Positions 7,976-17,479 of a stretch of DNA of 64,000 nucleotides are shown one piece after another. Location of the stretch: the NCBI RefSeq assembly GCF_042651485.1, contig NZ_JBHSDH010000012.1, positions 124,001 to 188,000 of the forward strand. Reading direction: 5' to 3'. The first letter of the stretch is position 1, and every line of letters begins with the position of its first letter. Source of the DNA: Sphingorhabdus_B arenilitoris (GTDB taxonomy: Bacteria > Pseudomonadota > Alphaproteobacteria > Sphingomonadales > Sphingomonadaceae). A program made the position numbers and the translations under genes. The notes below the pieces were generated by a model. It was not told where the DNA came from. It saw only the letters and a list, made by a program, of their open reading frames with translations, and ran no database searches.

Positions 7976-9007
7976 ATGTATAAGCTTTTGCGCCCTGCTT
8001 TGTTTCTTTCCGACGCCGAATCGGCGCATGGGCTGTCGCTGGCAGCGTTGCGAATCATGCCGCTGGGCAAATGGCCGGATCCCGATCCAAGGCTGAAACA
8101 AGTGGTTGCGGGCATCGATTTCCCCTCGCCCGTTGGCCTTGCCCCGGGCTATGACAAAAATGCCGAAGTTGCCGCGCCGATATTACGCATGGGTTTTGGT
8201 TTTACCGAGGTGGGAACATTAACCCCGCGCCCGCAAGAGGGAAATCCCCGGCCCCGCCTGTTCCGTTTGGTCGAGGATGAGGCGGTCATCAACCGCATGG
8301 GTTTTAATAATGAAGGGCAGCTTGCCGCATCGATCCGGCTGGAGCAGCTGCGCCGTAAACCGCAACCGGGGCCAGTGGGCATCAATATTGGTGCCAATAA
8401 GGATAGCGAGGACCGGATTGCCGATTATGTGATCGGCGTTACCGCGATGGCGCCCTATGCGGATTATCTAACCGTCAATATCAGCTCACCCAACACTCCC
8501 GGTTTGCGGGCCTTGCAGGATAAAGGCGCGCTTGATGCGCTGCTCACCGCCGTGATGGCCGCGCGAAGCGACGCAACGCCGATATTCCTGAAGGTCGCGC
8601 CCGATCTGCAACCTGCCGACATTGATGACATTGTTTCAGTGTCGCTGGACCGGGGGATTGACGCATTGATTGTGTCCAACACCACCATAACCCGCCCGCC
8701 GCTGCAATCCCGCCATGGCGGTGAAGCTGGCGGCCTGTCCGGCGCACCGCTGAAAAAATTGGCGCTGCAACGGTTGAGGGATTTCCGTAGTGCATCGGGC
8801 GGCAAAATTCCTCTGATCGGTGTTGGCGGTATTGCCAATGCCGACGATGCCTATGCCCGGATAAAAGCGGGCGCGTCGCTGGTGCAATTATACAGTGCTC
8901 TGGTCTATGAAGGTCCCGCTTTGGCCGCGAAAATCAACACAGGCTTGCTGCAATTGCTGGACCGGGACGGCCTCAGCAATATTGCACAGGCCGTAGGCAG
9001 CGAATGA
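7976..9007 (+). CDS. pyrD: Dihydroorotate dehydrogenase (quinone), class 2
   Basis: 343 residues. It oxidises dihydroorotate to orotate in pyrimidine synthesis and passes electrons to ubiquinone at the inner membrane. The N-terminal amphipathic region MYKLLRPALFLSDAESAHG is the membrane-docking segment of class 2 enzymes. GLAPGYDKN at 54-62 is the FMN region, and VNISSPNTPGLR near 168-179 carries the catalytic Ser of class 2 (Cys in class 1). VSNTTI, GGLSGAPL and GVGGIANADDA are FMN-phosphate contacts. Length matches the family. The gene stands alone, with GGT 54 bp downstream. Confidence 0.96.
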   Translation: MYKLLRPALFLSDAESAHGLSLAALRIMPLGKWPDPDPRLKQVVAGIDFPSPVGLAPGYDKNAEVAAPILRMGFGFTEVGTLTPRPQEGNPRPRLFRLVEDEAVINRMGFNNEGQLAASIRLEQLRRKPQPGPVGINIGANKDSEDRIADYVIGVTAMAPYADYLTVNISSPNTPGLRALQDKGALDALLTAVMAARSDATPIFLKVAPDLQPADIDDIVSVSLDRGIDALIVSNTTITRPPLQSRHGGEAGGLSGAPLKKLALQRLRDFRSASGGKIPLIGVGGIANADDAYARIKAGASLVQLYSALVYEGPALAAKINTGLLQLLDRDGLSNIAQAVGSE

Positions 9008-9061
9008 AGCATTCTTAAATTTGGACTATCGCAGCAGGCGTTATCGCCATAAAAGGCAGGC

Positions 9062-10786
9062 ATGAAGAAAATAATCCTGTCCGTGCTGACGATTTTCGTA
9101 GCTTCATTCCACCAAAATTCTGCTGCTCAGGATGCTCAAACTGCACCTTACGGCGTCACCAGCAGCGCCGATCCGCGTGCGACGGAGGCGGGAATGGAAA
9201 TATTAGAAAAGGGCGGGTCGGCCTCCGACGCAGCCATGGCGATGATGTTGGCACTGACCGTTGTTGAACCGCAATCGAGCGGCATTGGCGGCGGCGGTTT
9301 CCTGATTTATGCCGACGGTGCAACCAATGGATTGACGACAATTAACGGCCGCGAAACCGCACCTGCTGCCGCAACGCCAGACCGATTTCTCGACGAAAAC
9401 GGTAAACCGCTCGGCTTTTTGAAGGCAATGCCGGGCGGCCGTTCGGTTGGCGTACCGGGCAATATCCAGTTAATGGCGATGGCGCACCGCAAATGGGGGC
9501 GCCTCCCCTGGGCCGACATATTTGCGCCCGCCATTCGGTTGGCTGACGAAGGCTATGAAGTGAATGAAACAATGGCCAAGCGGTTGGAGCAGATTGCCCG
9601 CTTATGGGGCGATTTTCCCGAAGCGCAAAAGCTGTTCTGGGTGGACGGGAAACCGGCTCCAGCTGGGACCATCATTAAAAACCCGGCGCTGGCGGAGACA
9701 CTTCGTATTCTTGCATCGCAAGGGCCGGATGCGTTTTATACAGGCGAAATTGCCGAACAAATCGTGGAGGCAGTGCAAAAGGCTCCCGTGAATGCGGGCG
9801 ATATGACCCTGTCCGATCTTGCCGCCTATAAAGCGAAAGAGCAAAATGCACTATGCACGCCTTACCGCGTCTATGTCGTGTGCGGCATGGGCCCGCCGTC
9901 ATCGGGCGCGACCACGGTGCTGCAAATATTGGGCACCTTAACCCCATATGACATGACCAAATTGGGCAAGGATAATCCGCACAGCTGGTATTTGCTGGGC
10001 CAAGCGATGCAACTTGCCTATGCCGACCGCGAAAAATATTTGGGCGATCCCGATTTTGTCGATGTGCCAACATTGGGCCTGATCGATCCTGATTATCTCA
10101 AATTCCGGTCAAAGCTTATCAACCCCAAAAAGGCATTGACCAATTTTGAAGCAGGGACGCCGCCGGGAGCCTCGCCCCGCACGGCGGCGGTGTCGAGCGA
10201 AGTCAGCGGCACAACGCATTTCGTCGCGGTTGATCCGCAAGGCAGCGTGGCGACCATGACATCGACGATTGAAGGTATTTTCGGAAGCCAGCTGATTGCG
10301 GGCGGATTTATGCTCAACAATGAGCTTACCGATTTCACCTTTGCGCCCGAAGAAAATGGTGCCCCCGTGGCCAACCGGGTTGAGGCCGGCAAACGCCCGT
10401 TATCCTCCATGTCGCCCACTTTGGTATTTGATCAAAATGGCCGTAAAGTGCTGGCCTTGGGGTCTGCGGGCGGCAAAAGGATCATCATGCATGTGACCAA
10501 AACCCTGATCGGTGTGCTAGATTTCGGCCTGCCATTGGAAGAGGCGATTGCGCTGCCCAATATTTATTTTGGCCGGGGAAAGCTGATGCTCGAAGAAGAG
10601 ACGCCGCTTGCTAAAATGGCGGAGGACTTGGCCAAATATGGGCAGGAGGTTGACGTGACCGATTTGGGGTCAAAGGTTAATGGAGCGCAATTGACCGTTG
10701 AGGGCTGGCGCGGCGCGGCGGACCCACGCGGCGAAGGCACGGCCCAATCGAAAATCATCATTGCACCGCCGCAGACCGTTCAATAG
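9062..10786 (+). CDS. ggt: Gamma-glutamyltransferase (periplasmic)
   Basis: A 574-residue Ntn-hydrolase precursor with a signal peptide (about 1-22, ending SAAQD). It hydrolyses or transfers the gamma-glutamyl group of glutathione in the periplasm. The proenzyme self-cleaves before the nucleophile Thr, here T384 in SGTTHFVAVD. The large subunit has SSGIGGGGF near 72-80 and NGRETAP near 95-101. The small subunit has LNNELTDF and the SSMSPT plus GSAGGKR oxyanion and loop motifs. Length and motif order are normal for the family. It lies downstream of pyrD, probably with its own promoter. Confidence 0.93.
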   Translation: MKKIILSVLTIFVASFHQNSAAQDAQTAPYGVTSSADPRATEAGMEILEKGGSASDAAMAMMLALTVVEPQSSGIGGGGFLIYADGATNGLTTINGRETAPAAATPDRFLDENGKPLGFLKAMPGGRSVGVPGNIQLMAMAHRKWGRLPWADIFAPAIRLADEGYEVNETMAKRLEQIARLWGDFPEAQKLFWVDGKPAPAGTIIKNPALAETLRILASQGPDAFYTGEIAEQIVEAVQKAPVNAGDMTLSDLAAYKAKEQNALCTPYRVYVVCGMGPPSSGATTVLQILGTLTPYDMTKLGKDNPHSWYLLGQAMQLAYADREKYLGDPDFVDVPTLGLIDPDYLKFRSKLINPKKALTNFEAGTPPGASPRTAAVSSEVSGTTHFVAVDPQGSVATMTSTIEGIFGSQLIAGGFMLNNELTDFTFAPEENGAPVANRVEAGKRPLSSMSPTLVFDQNGRKVLALGSAGGKRIIMHVTKTLIGVLDFGLPLEEAIALPNIYFGRGKLMLEEETPLAKMAEDLAKYGQEVDVTDLGSKVNGAQLTVEGWRGAADPRGEGTAQSKIIIAPPQTVQ

Positions 10787-10863
10787 CCGATTGCAGCGCA
10801 GCGCTTTGGGCGCTAGCCTGAATAACGCCAGAGAGATAATAATACATTCGCAGGAGAGAGAGT

Positions 10864-12678
10864 TTGGCCGCTCAGCAATATAATGATTTCGACCAATTCC
10901 CCAATTTGGTTTCCATGTTTTATGCCCGCGCGCAGGAGCGCGGTGATAAGCCATTTTTATGGGCCAAAATAGGCGGAGAATGGTTAAGCATTAGCTGGAC
11001 CGAAGCCGCGCGGCGGGTTGCGGGCTTGGCCAAAAATTTGAAAAAATTGGGGCTGGAGCCGGGGGACCGAGTGATGCTGGTCTCGGAAAACCGACCGGAA
11101 TGGTGCATCGCTGATCTTGGCATTATGGCGGCAGGCTGCGTCACTGTGCCGACCTATACGACCAACACCGAACGCGATCATCAGCATATTTTGGACAATA
11201 GCGGCGCCCGCGCGGTCATTGTTTCGACCGAAAAGCTCGCCAAAATATTGATGCCAGCCGTTATCAAATCCAATGAAGCTGAATTTATCATTGGTATGGA
11301 AACGCTTCCAGTGAAGCAGCAGGGGCAACTGCAGTATCGCGACTGGGCCGATATGATCCAAGGCAGCGACGCCGATGTCGCCGCATCTATGACAGCGATG
11401 GAAAGCGTGACGCGCGATGACGTCGCTTGCATCATTTACACCAGCGGCACGGGCGGATCACCGCGCGGAGTGATGCAGCCGCATGGCGCAATATTGCATA
11501 ATGCCGACGGTGCAGCCGAAATTTTGCGCGAAGATTTCGGCTTGGAGGAGGAGGTATTCCTGTCCTTCCTGCCACTGTCTCACGCCTATGAACATTCGGG
11601 CGGGCAGTTTTTGCCAATCGCGGTCGGGGCGCAAATTTATTATTCCGAAGGGCTCGATAAGCTGATGAGCAATATCGAAGAGGCGCGGCCGACCATCATG
11701 GTCGTTGTGCCCCGCTTGTTTGAGGTGATCCGGCAACGAATAATCAAGGGGATTGAGAAACAGGGCAAGATACCCAATTTCTTTCTCGATAAATCGCTGT
11801 CGATCGGGGAACGCGATTATGGTGAAGCGGGCCGCAAGCGCCTGCGCGATGCGCCGATGCGGTTTTTTCTATCGCGAACATTTAAGAAAAAAGTCGGCAA
11901 AAAATTTGGCGGCCGGTTAAAAGCGCTGGTTTCGGGCGGCGCGCCGCTGAATCCTGAAATCGGTTTATTCTTTCAATCCTTGGGTATCACTTTGTTGCAA
12001 GGCTATGGCCAGACCGAAAGCGGCCCGGTGCTCAGCTGTAACCGTCCAAAGACGGGGCTTAAAATGGATACGGTCGGCCCGCCGCTGAAAAATACCGAGG
12101 TGAAGATTGCTGAGGATGGTGAGATATTGGTGCGCGGGCCGCTGGTGATGAAAGGTTATTGGCGCAACAAGGCGGAAACCAACCGTGTTATTAAAGATGG
12201 CTGGCTGCATACTGGCGACATTGGCTTGATTGATGAGGCGGGACGGATAAAAATCACCGACCGGAAAAAAGACCTTATCGTCAATGACAAAGGCGACAAT
12301 ATCGCACCGCAAAAGGTGGAAGGGATGCTAACGCTGCAGCCTGAAATCATGCAGGCGATGGTGTCGGGTGATAAACGGCCCTATATTGTCGGCTTGATCG
12401 TGCCGGACCCCGAATGGGCGCTGGAATGGGCGCGGGCGCAGGATATGAAATATGATTTCAAAGCCTTGCAGGATAACCCCGCTTTCCGCAGCGCGATCCG
12501 TGAGGCGATTGACCGCGTGAATAAGGATTTATCGGTGACCGAAAAAGTGCGGCAATTTGAATTTGCCGATGAACCCTTCACAATCGAAAATGAAGAAATG
12601 ACGCCGAGTATGAAAATCCGCCGGCACATGATCCGTAGCCGGTATCAAGAGCGACTGGATGGCATGTATAGGTCTTAG
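10864..12678 (+). CDS. Long-chain fatty acid--CoA ligase (AMP-forming)
   Basis: A 604-residue adenylate-forming enzyme that activates fatty acids with ATP and CoA. The P-loop is YTSGTGGSPRGV at 192-203. GYGQTESGP is the A5 motif, and WLHTGDIG followed by DRKKDLIV covers the A7/A8 hinge. Unlike most, the P-loop Lys is replaced by Arg (SPRGV), as seen in several bacterial long-chain ligases. The start is TTG, 6-10 bases after GGAGAGAG; no ATG is nearby in frame. There is no signal peptide, and a peripheral membrane location is likely. The upstream gap of 77 bp may hold its own promoter. Confidence 0.88.
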   Translation: MAAQQYNDFDQFPNLVSMFYARAQERGDKPFLWAKIGGEWLSISWTEAARRVAGLAKNLKKLGLEPGDRVMLVSENRPEWCIADLGIMAAGCVTVPTYTTNTERDHQHILDNSGARAVIVSTEKLAKILMPAVIKSNEAEFIIGMETLPVKQQGQLQYRDWADMIQGSDADVAASMTAMESVTRDDVACIIYTSGTGGSPRGVMQPHGAILHNADGAAEILREDFGLEEEVFLSFLPLSHAYEHSGGQFLPIAVGAQIYYSEGLDKLMSNIEEARPTIMVVVPRLFEVIRQRIIKGIEKQGKIPNFFLDKSLSIGERDYGEAGRKRLRDAPMRFFLSRTFKKKVGKKFGGRLKALVSGGAPLNPEIGLFFQSLGITLLQGYGQTESGPVLSCNRPKTGLKMDTVGPPLKNTEVKIAEDGEILVRGPLVMKGYWRNKAETNRVIKDGWLHTGDIGLIDEAGRIKITDRKKDLIVNDKGDNIAPQKVEGMLTLQPEIMQAMVSGDKRPYIVGLIVPDPEWALEWARAQDMKYDFKALQDNPAFRSAIREAIDRVNKDLSVTEKVRQFEFADEPFTIENEEMTPSMKIRRHMIRSRYQERLDGMYRS

Positions 12679-12696
12679 GGCTCCGGGACGGCTATA

Positions 12697-13746
12697 TTAT
12701 TGCAGGTGCCGGGGCGGAGCGATGGATTTTCGGCTGATAAATTCTGACGATAGCTGGGCGTCGTCCAAATCGGTATCGGTCCCATCGGGTAAATAGCGTT
12801 GAGCCACTTTTTGCGCGGCCATGCGGCCCATTTCCATAATCGGCCAGCGCACCGTGCTGAGCGGCGGCCAAAGATGTGATGCCGTTGGGGAATCGTCAAA
12901 TCCGACCAGGGACAAATCTTCTGGTACATTAATGCCCCGCTCCCGCGCGGCATGTAACGCACCTGCGGCCATTTCATCATTGGACGCAAAAATCGCGGTG
13001 GGCGGATTATCGCCAGCAAGCAGTTTTTGAGCCGCGACATAGCCTGAATTCAGGCGGTATGTGCCTTCGACCACAAAATGCTCCTCGACCGGCAGGCCTG
13101 CTGCTGCCATTGCCTCACGAAACCCTTGCTCGCGTTCGGCGGCAGAGCGAAAGCCCGCTGGCCCTTTAATTAGGGCAATGGCTTTATGGCCTGCGCGGAT
13201 CAGCTCCGAACAGGCGGCTTTCACGGCCTCCCGGTCATTTGAAAAAACGCTATGCGGTAAATCGTCAAGCTGCGCCGAACCTATGCGCGCATATTCCACA
13301 TTTTTCGCGCGCAGCAATTCTGCGATCCGGTCATCCTCCGATATAGGCGGCAGGACAAGCGCGGCCAATGGGCGCTGCTGATCCAAAAAATGGGCAATAT
13401 CATCCAGCATGTCAGGCGAATGGCGGTCGACAGGACGGACGACAAGCGCAAGGTCGGATGTTTTGATCCTATCCAGCACGCCCTTTTGAAAATTCAAAAC
13501 GGTTTGCGCATTGGGATTGTCGTGAAACAACACGATGAAGAAATTGCGCCGAAGCGCCAATGCCCTCGCCTGCGGATTGGGAACAAATCCAAGCTCATCA
13601 ATCACTTTTTCAACCCGCGCCCGGGTAACTTCTGTCGTCAGCGGTGATTTGTTCAAAACCCGGCTGACCGTTTTTTTCGACACATTTGCGAGCCGAGCGA
13701 CATCATTAATGGTCGGTTTTTTATCGGATGCTGTGTTTTGGGCCAT
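12697..13746 (-). CDS. LacI-family transcriptional regulator
   Basis: 349 residues. The N-terminal helix-turn-helix is TINDVARLANVSKKTVSRVL followed by the hinge-helix region NPQARALA. A periplasmic-binding-protein-like sensor follows, with AIFASNDEMAAGAL and LSLVGFDDSPTA near the end, as in CcpA/GalR types. The start is ATG 13746 after AAGGTGA; a GTG two codons upstream would break that spacing. Sphingomonad LacI proteins often control carbohydrate loci, but no sugar genes are adjacent, so the target is unknown. It is convergent with the acyl-CoA ligase and divergent from the Hsp70 gene. Confidence 0.9.
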   Translation of the reverse strand: MAQNTASDKKPTINDVARLANVSKKTVSRVLNKSPLTTEVTRARVEKVIDELGFVPNPQARALALRRNFFIVLFHDNPNAQTVLNFQKGVLDRIKTSDLALVVRPVDRHSPDMLDDIAHFLDQQRPLAALVLPPISEDDRIAELLRAKNVEYARIGSAQLDDLPHSVFSNDREAVKAACSELIRAGHKAIALIKGPAGFRSAAEREQGFREAMAAAGLPVEEHFVVEGTYRLNSGYVAAQKLLAGDNPPTAIFASNDEMAAGALHAARERGINVPEDLSLVGFDDSPTASHLWPPLSTVRWPIMEMGRMAAQKVAQRYLPDGTDTDLDDAQLSSEFISRKSIAPPRHLQ

Positions 13747-13939
13747 GGTCACCTTTATTCGCAGCCGACCAAAACTGGCAGCAACTTCATGTGCGATCTA
13801 AGCCAATTTCGGCAATAACGGCAAGCATTTTGCTCGGCCTTTCATTTTATCGGGCAAACAGAGCGCCCCTGTGGCAAAAAAATATATTCAAAAGCGGATG
13901 ATTGGTTAAATAGAAAGCTGATTCTTTTGGGAGTTTTGC

Positions 13940-15637
13940 ATGATAATAGGTATCGACCTTGGCACAACGAACAGCGCGGCGGCGGTATGGCGCGATGGCA
14001 AGGCAGAATTGATACCCAATAGCTTGGGTGATTATCTGACCCCGTCAGCGGTCAGTATTAGTGACAAGGGCGATGTCCTAACGGGCATGGCGGCGCGCGA
14101 GCGGCAATCCACAGACCCGGCCCGCACAGCCACCGGCTTCAAACGCCTGATCGGGACGCAGGAGAAGGTGAAGCTGGGCAGGAAAGAATTTTTGCCCGAG
14201 GATTTATCGAGCCTGATCCTGGCCAGTATAAAGGCCGATGCGGAGGCTTTTTTGGGCGAGCCTGTTGAAGAGGCGGTTATTACCGTGCCCGCTTATTTCA
14301 ATGAACAGCAACGCCGCGCCACGCAAAAAGCGGCGCAAATGGCGGGTTTGAAGGTCGACCGGTTGATCAATGAACCAACTGCTGCGGCGCTGGGTTTTGG
14401 GATACATGAGCTGGAAAAAGAACATCCCTTTCTGGTCTTTGATCTGGGCGGCGGGACATTTGACGTTTCGATCGTAGAAATATTCGACGGCATTATCGAA
14501 GTGCGCTCTTCGGCCGGTGACCCCCGGCTGGGCGGGCTCGATTTCAACGAGGCGGTGATCGCGCTTGCGGCCGAACAATTGGGCGAAAAGGTAAAGCCCT
14601 TGCTACAAAATCCGGACTGCGCCGGTGTGATGCGAGAGGCGGCGGAACGCGCGCGCCGTACGCTGAGCGACCATGCCAGCGCCGATTTTAAATTTGTGTG
14701 GCAGGGGGAGGAATATAAAACCGAGCTGACCGCCGATGATTTTGAAAAGCAAGCCGAGGGCCTGATCAACCGTTTGCGGGAACCCGTGCTACGGGCGCTG
14801 CGCGATGGCGGTATTCGGTCGAAGGAATTGAGTGAGGTTGTCCTCGTCGGCGGCGGGACGCGGATGCCGGTGGTGCGCAAGGCGGTGACGCGGCTGTTTG
14901 GCCGTTTCCCCAACCACAGCCTGCATCCCGATCATGCCGTTGCGCTGGGCGCGGCGGTTCAGGCGGGGCTGCGTACGCGCAACAGCGACCTGAAAGAAAT
15001 TCGCATGACCGACGTCTGCCCATTCAGCCTGGGCGTGGACGTTGCCGAATATGATCAATTTGGCAATATGCGCAGCGGCATTTTCGCGCCTATTATCGAA
15101 CGCAATCGCACCATCCCGACCAGTAAGGTGAATGTATTTTCCACGATGGCCGATAATCAGCGCGAAGTGCGGTTCGGCGTGTATCAGGGAGAGGCCCGTC
15201 ATGTCGCATCCAATGTCAAATTGGGTGAGATTAAGATTAAGGTACCGCCCAAACCCGCTGGCCATGTGCAAGTGGAATGCCGGTTCAGCTATGACGTATC
15301 CGGATTGTTGGAGGTCGATATTACCGTCCCTGAAACCGGGCAGAAGGAACAGCATATTTTCGGCGGTGAGGGATTGGAAAAAGACGATATGGAGCAGCGG
15401 CGCGCTATGCTTGCCAAAATGAAAGTCCATCCGCGTGATGACAGCCTCAATGCGGCGGTCATGGCGCGGGCGAAACGCTGTTTTGAATCGTTATTGGGGG
15501 ATGAGCGCGATTATGTTGGCCGCTTGCTGCTCGCTTATGAGGGCGTGCTCGATCGTCAGGAAAAGCGGGAGATTGATGAATTTCGCGAACAATTGGTCAC
15601 CGAACTCGACCGGATTGAAGGCGAAAGGTATCTTTGA
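13940..15637 (+). CDS. hscC: HscC-type Hsp70 chaperone
   Basis: 565 residues, shorter than DnaK (about 640). The nucleotide-binding domain (1-~350) has IDLGTTNSA at 4-12, FDLGGGTFDVS and VVLVGGGTRMPVV. A substrate-binding domain follows, with DVCPFSLGVDV after the linker, then a shortened helical lid. This size and the insert-poor ATPase domain are typical of HscC, a specialised Hsp70 with its own J partners in E. coli. The stop overlaps the next gene (TTGA), which encodes a J-domain membrane protein, so the two are very likely a dedicated pair. Natural clients are unknown. Confidence 0.85.
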   Translation: MIIGIDLGTTNSAAAVWRDGKAELIPNSLGDYLTPSAVSISDKGDVLTGMAARERQSTDPARTATGFKRLIGTQEKVKLGRKEFLPEDLSSLILASIKADAEAFLGEPVEEAVITVPAYFNEQQRRATQKAAQMAGLKVDRLINEPTAAALGFGIHELEKEHPFLVFDLGGGTFDVSIVEIFDGIIEVRSSAGDPRLGGLDFNEAVIALAAEQLGEKVKPLLQNPDCAGVMREAAERARRTLSDHASADFKFVWQGEEYKTELTADDFEKQAEGLINRLREPVLRALRDGGIRSKELSEVVLVGGGTRMPVVRKAVTRLFGRFPNHSLHPDHAVALGAAVQAGLRTRNSDLKEIRMTDVCPFSLGVDVAEYDQFGNMRSGIFAPIIERNRTIPTSKVNVFSTMADNQREVRFGVYQGEARHVASNVKLGEIKIKVPPKPAGHVQVECRFSYDVSGLLEVDITVPETGQKEQHIFGGEGLEKDDMEQRRAMLAKMKVHPRDDSLNAAVMARAKRCFESLLGDERDYVGRLLLAYEGVLDRQEKREIDEFREQLVTELDRIEGERYL

Positions 15638-17271
15638 GCGTGCCACAAGGTTTTTGGGCAATATTGGGCATTGAACCCAGCAAAGAATTGAAAGTGGTCC
15701 GCAGTGCTTATGCCGCGAAGCTGAAAACCATCGATGTCGATGCCGACCCTGCAGCTTTCATGGCGCTGCGTGATGCCTATGAAGCGGCGCAGGATTACGT
15801 TCGCTATGCCGCCTATGACGAAGAAGATGATGATTTCGGACTAGACGATTGGGATGATAGCGAGGCGGCAGAGCCAAAGGTTGTCATCCATAGCGCCGAG
15901 GCCGCAGGAGACATGGCGCAATCTGCACCGGCGGAAGATGCCGGTCAAAGGAACGACGCTGAAAATCCTTGGACCGAACCCACAGGCGAAGAGCTATATT
16001 ACCGCATTGCCGATATTTTGCATGACCCCGAAAAACAGGGGCAGAATTTGGGCGAGGAAGAATATCGGACGATTCAAGCCGCGACTCAGGATTTTATCGG
16101 CTGGCTCGACCGGGCAACGATTGACGACGCGCGTGATTATGAATTTGCGCTGGCACATTTAATGGCCGCGACCATCCCGCGATCAGACCCGATGCTGGAT
16201 AAAATTCCGGCTTATTTCGGTTGGGATAATGCCGCCGATAATTATGATTTTCCGCCGCAAGTCGCCGATATATTGGAACGGCGCGATGCCAATCAGGCGA
16301 TCACTTTATTGGTTGACCCTGCGCACCGGCTACATGATGCCTTTGCCGCGCTCACTTCGCCTGTTGAAACAAAGCGAAACAACCCAGACCTTCGCGAAAA
16401 AGTGCGTGAATTGATTCAGTCGGCGCAGCGATATCACCCCTCATTGCAGGCCGCATTTGATTACGACCGGGTGGCCGAATGGGAAAGAACGCTGAAAATC
16501 GGGACATTCGCCCCCGGCACAGAAAAAGCGTCAGAAAGCGGCAAAAACTGGTGGAGTTATTGGTGGGTATTCTTGATACTCATCTCGCTGGCCCGTTTCT
16601 GCGACGCTGGTAACAAGCCTTCTGGTGCGGATGCCCCGCTCGACATTTCCAGTCCGGCCGCTCAGGCGGATTTGGAGCAGATGTTCGGCACCGTATTTGG
16701 CGGGGAGTTAAGCTATATTGAGGCGAAAGCCGTAGCCCCAGTTTTTGCAACCTATGCCGAAATAAATTGGCGCGCAACAAAAGGTGCTGGTAATATATCA
16801 GGACAAGGTCCGTTGTCCCTGAACCAGACCGCTACGTCGGTTGTTTATCAAGAGCTGCCCAAAGCAAATGCAGATGATTTAAGGGCCTATTGGCAGCTTT
16901 GGAGCGAAAAAGCGCAGAGCCAGCAAAAATTGGGGGTCGCGCAGTGCCAAGATTTTGTAAGCCGTCAACCGCGTCAATTTGACTTTCCTGAAGCGATTAA
17001 AAAACGCGATCAAAAGATGATGGCGCATATCATTAAGACTTACTATTCCAACGCATCGCTTGAATATAAACAACGACCAAAGAGCTTCTCGATCTCCGGT
17101 GAGATAATAGAGCAGGTCATTGACCAGTCAAAGCTGTCCGAGGCCGAAGTGCGCAGCGTTTTTGAGCGCAAGGGCACGCCGAAAAATGAATGTGCAACGT
17201 GGATCGTCTTCACCAAAATTTTGTCCGAAAGCAAAAGCGCCGACGCGGTCACATTGATGAAGGCGATTTAG
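15634..17271 (+). CDS. J-domain membrane protein, partner of HscC
   Basis: 545 residues. Residues ~5-50 look like a degenerate J-domain: GFWAILGIEPSKELKVVRSAYAA resembles helix II, but the HPD tripeptide is replaced by DVDADP. An acidic linker (EEDDDFGLDDWDD) follows. One transmembrane segment near residue 310 contains WWSYWWVFLILISLARF. The C-terminal ~220 residues, rich in K and Q, have no family I recognise and should be periplasmic. The start is TTG overlapping the hscC stop; AAAGG lies 5 bases before it, and GTG 6 bases on is the alternative. Loss of HPD would weaken Hsp70 stimulation unless another partner exists. Confidence 0.75.
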   Translation: MSVPQGFWAILGIEPSKELKVVRSAYAAKLKTIDVDADPAAFMALRDAYEAAQDYVRYAAYDEEDDDFGLDDWDDSEAAEPKVVIHSAEAAGDMAQSAPAEDAGQRNDAENPWTEPTGEELYYRIADILHDPEKQGQNLGEEEYRTIQAATQDFIGWLDRATIDDARDYEFALAHLMAATIPRSDPMLDKIPAYFGWDNAADNYDFPPQVADILERRDANQAITLLVDPAHRLHDAFAALTSPVETKRNNPDLREKVRELIQSAQRYHPSLQAAFDYDRVAEWERTLKIGTFAPGTEKASESGKNWWSYWWVFLILISLARFCDAGNKPSGADAPLDISSPAAQADLEQMFGTVFGGELSYIEAKAVAPVFATYAEINWRATKGAGNISGQGPLSLNQTATSVVYQELPKANADDLRAYWQLWSEKAQSQQKLGVAQCQDFVSRQPRQFDFPEAIKKRDQKMMAHIIKTYYSNASLEYKQRPKSFSISGEIIEQVIDQSKLSEAEVRSVFERKGTPKNECATWIVFTKILSESKSADAVTLMKAI

Positions 17272-17312
17272 GCTGACATACAGTTGGCCGTACCGGGCCT
17301 AATTTTAGCCGC

Positions 17313-17330
17313 TGCAATGCGCGCATTGCA
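17313..17330. repeat. Perfect 18-bp palindrome downstream of the hscC operon
   Basis: TGCAATGCGCGCATTGCA reads the same on both strands. It lies 41 bp past the J-domain gene stop, in the convergent gap with tlyA. It lacks a T-run, so it is either a protein-binding site or an RNA hairpin that protects the 3' end. The rest of the 208-bp gap shows nothing clear. Confidence 0.45.
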
Positions 17331-17479
17331 CTCTTAATGGCAATGTAAGTTCTGCCATGCAATGCGATATGCTCGGCATCCCAAAGCCTGCTTCGGATAC
17401 AAGCATCCTGGTCAGCCCAAACCCTCAGCTTGGCAATTTTGTGACACGCCGCCGGGCCTGTTGGGCGTTCCCTAGCGGT

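Noticed and set aside
7790..8101. 103-codon minus-strand frame over the pyrD start
   Set aside because: It overlaps the conserved pyrD N-terminus and has no recognisable content. The terminator nearby fits a shorter transcript better.
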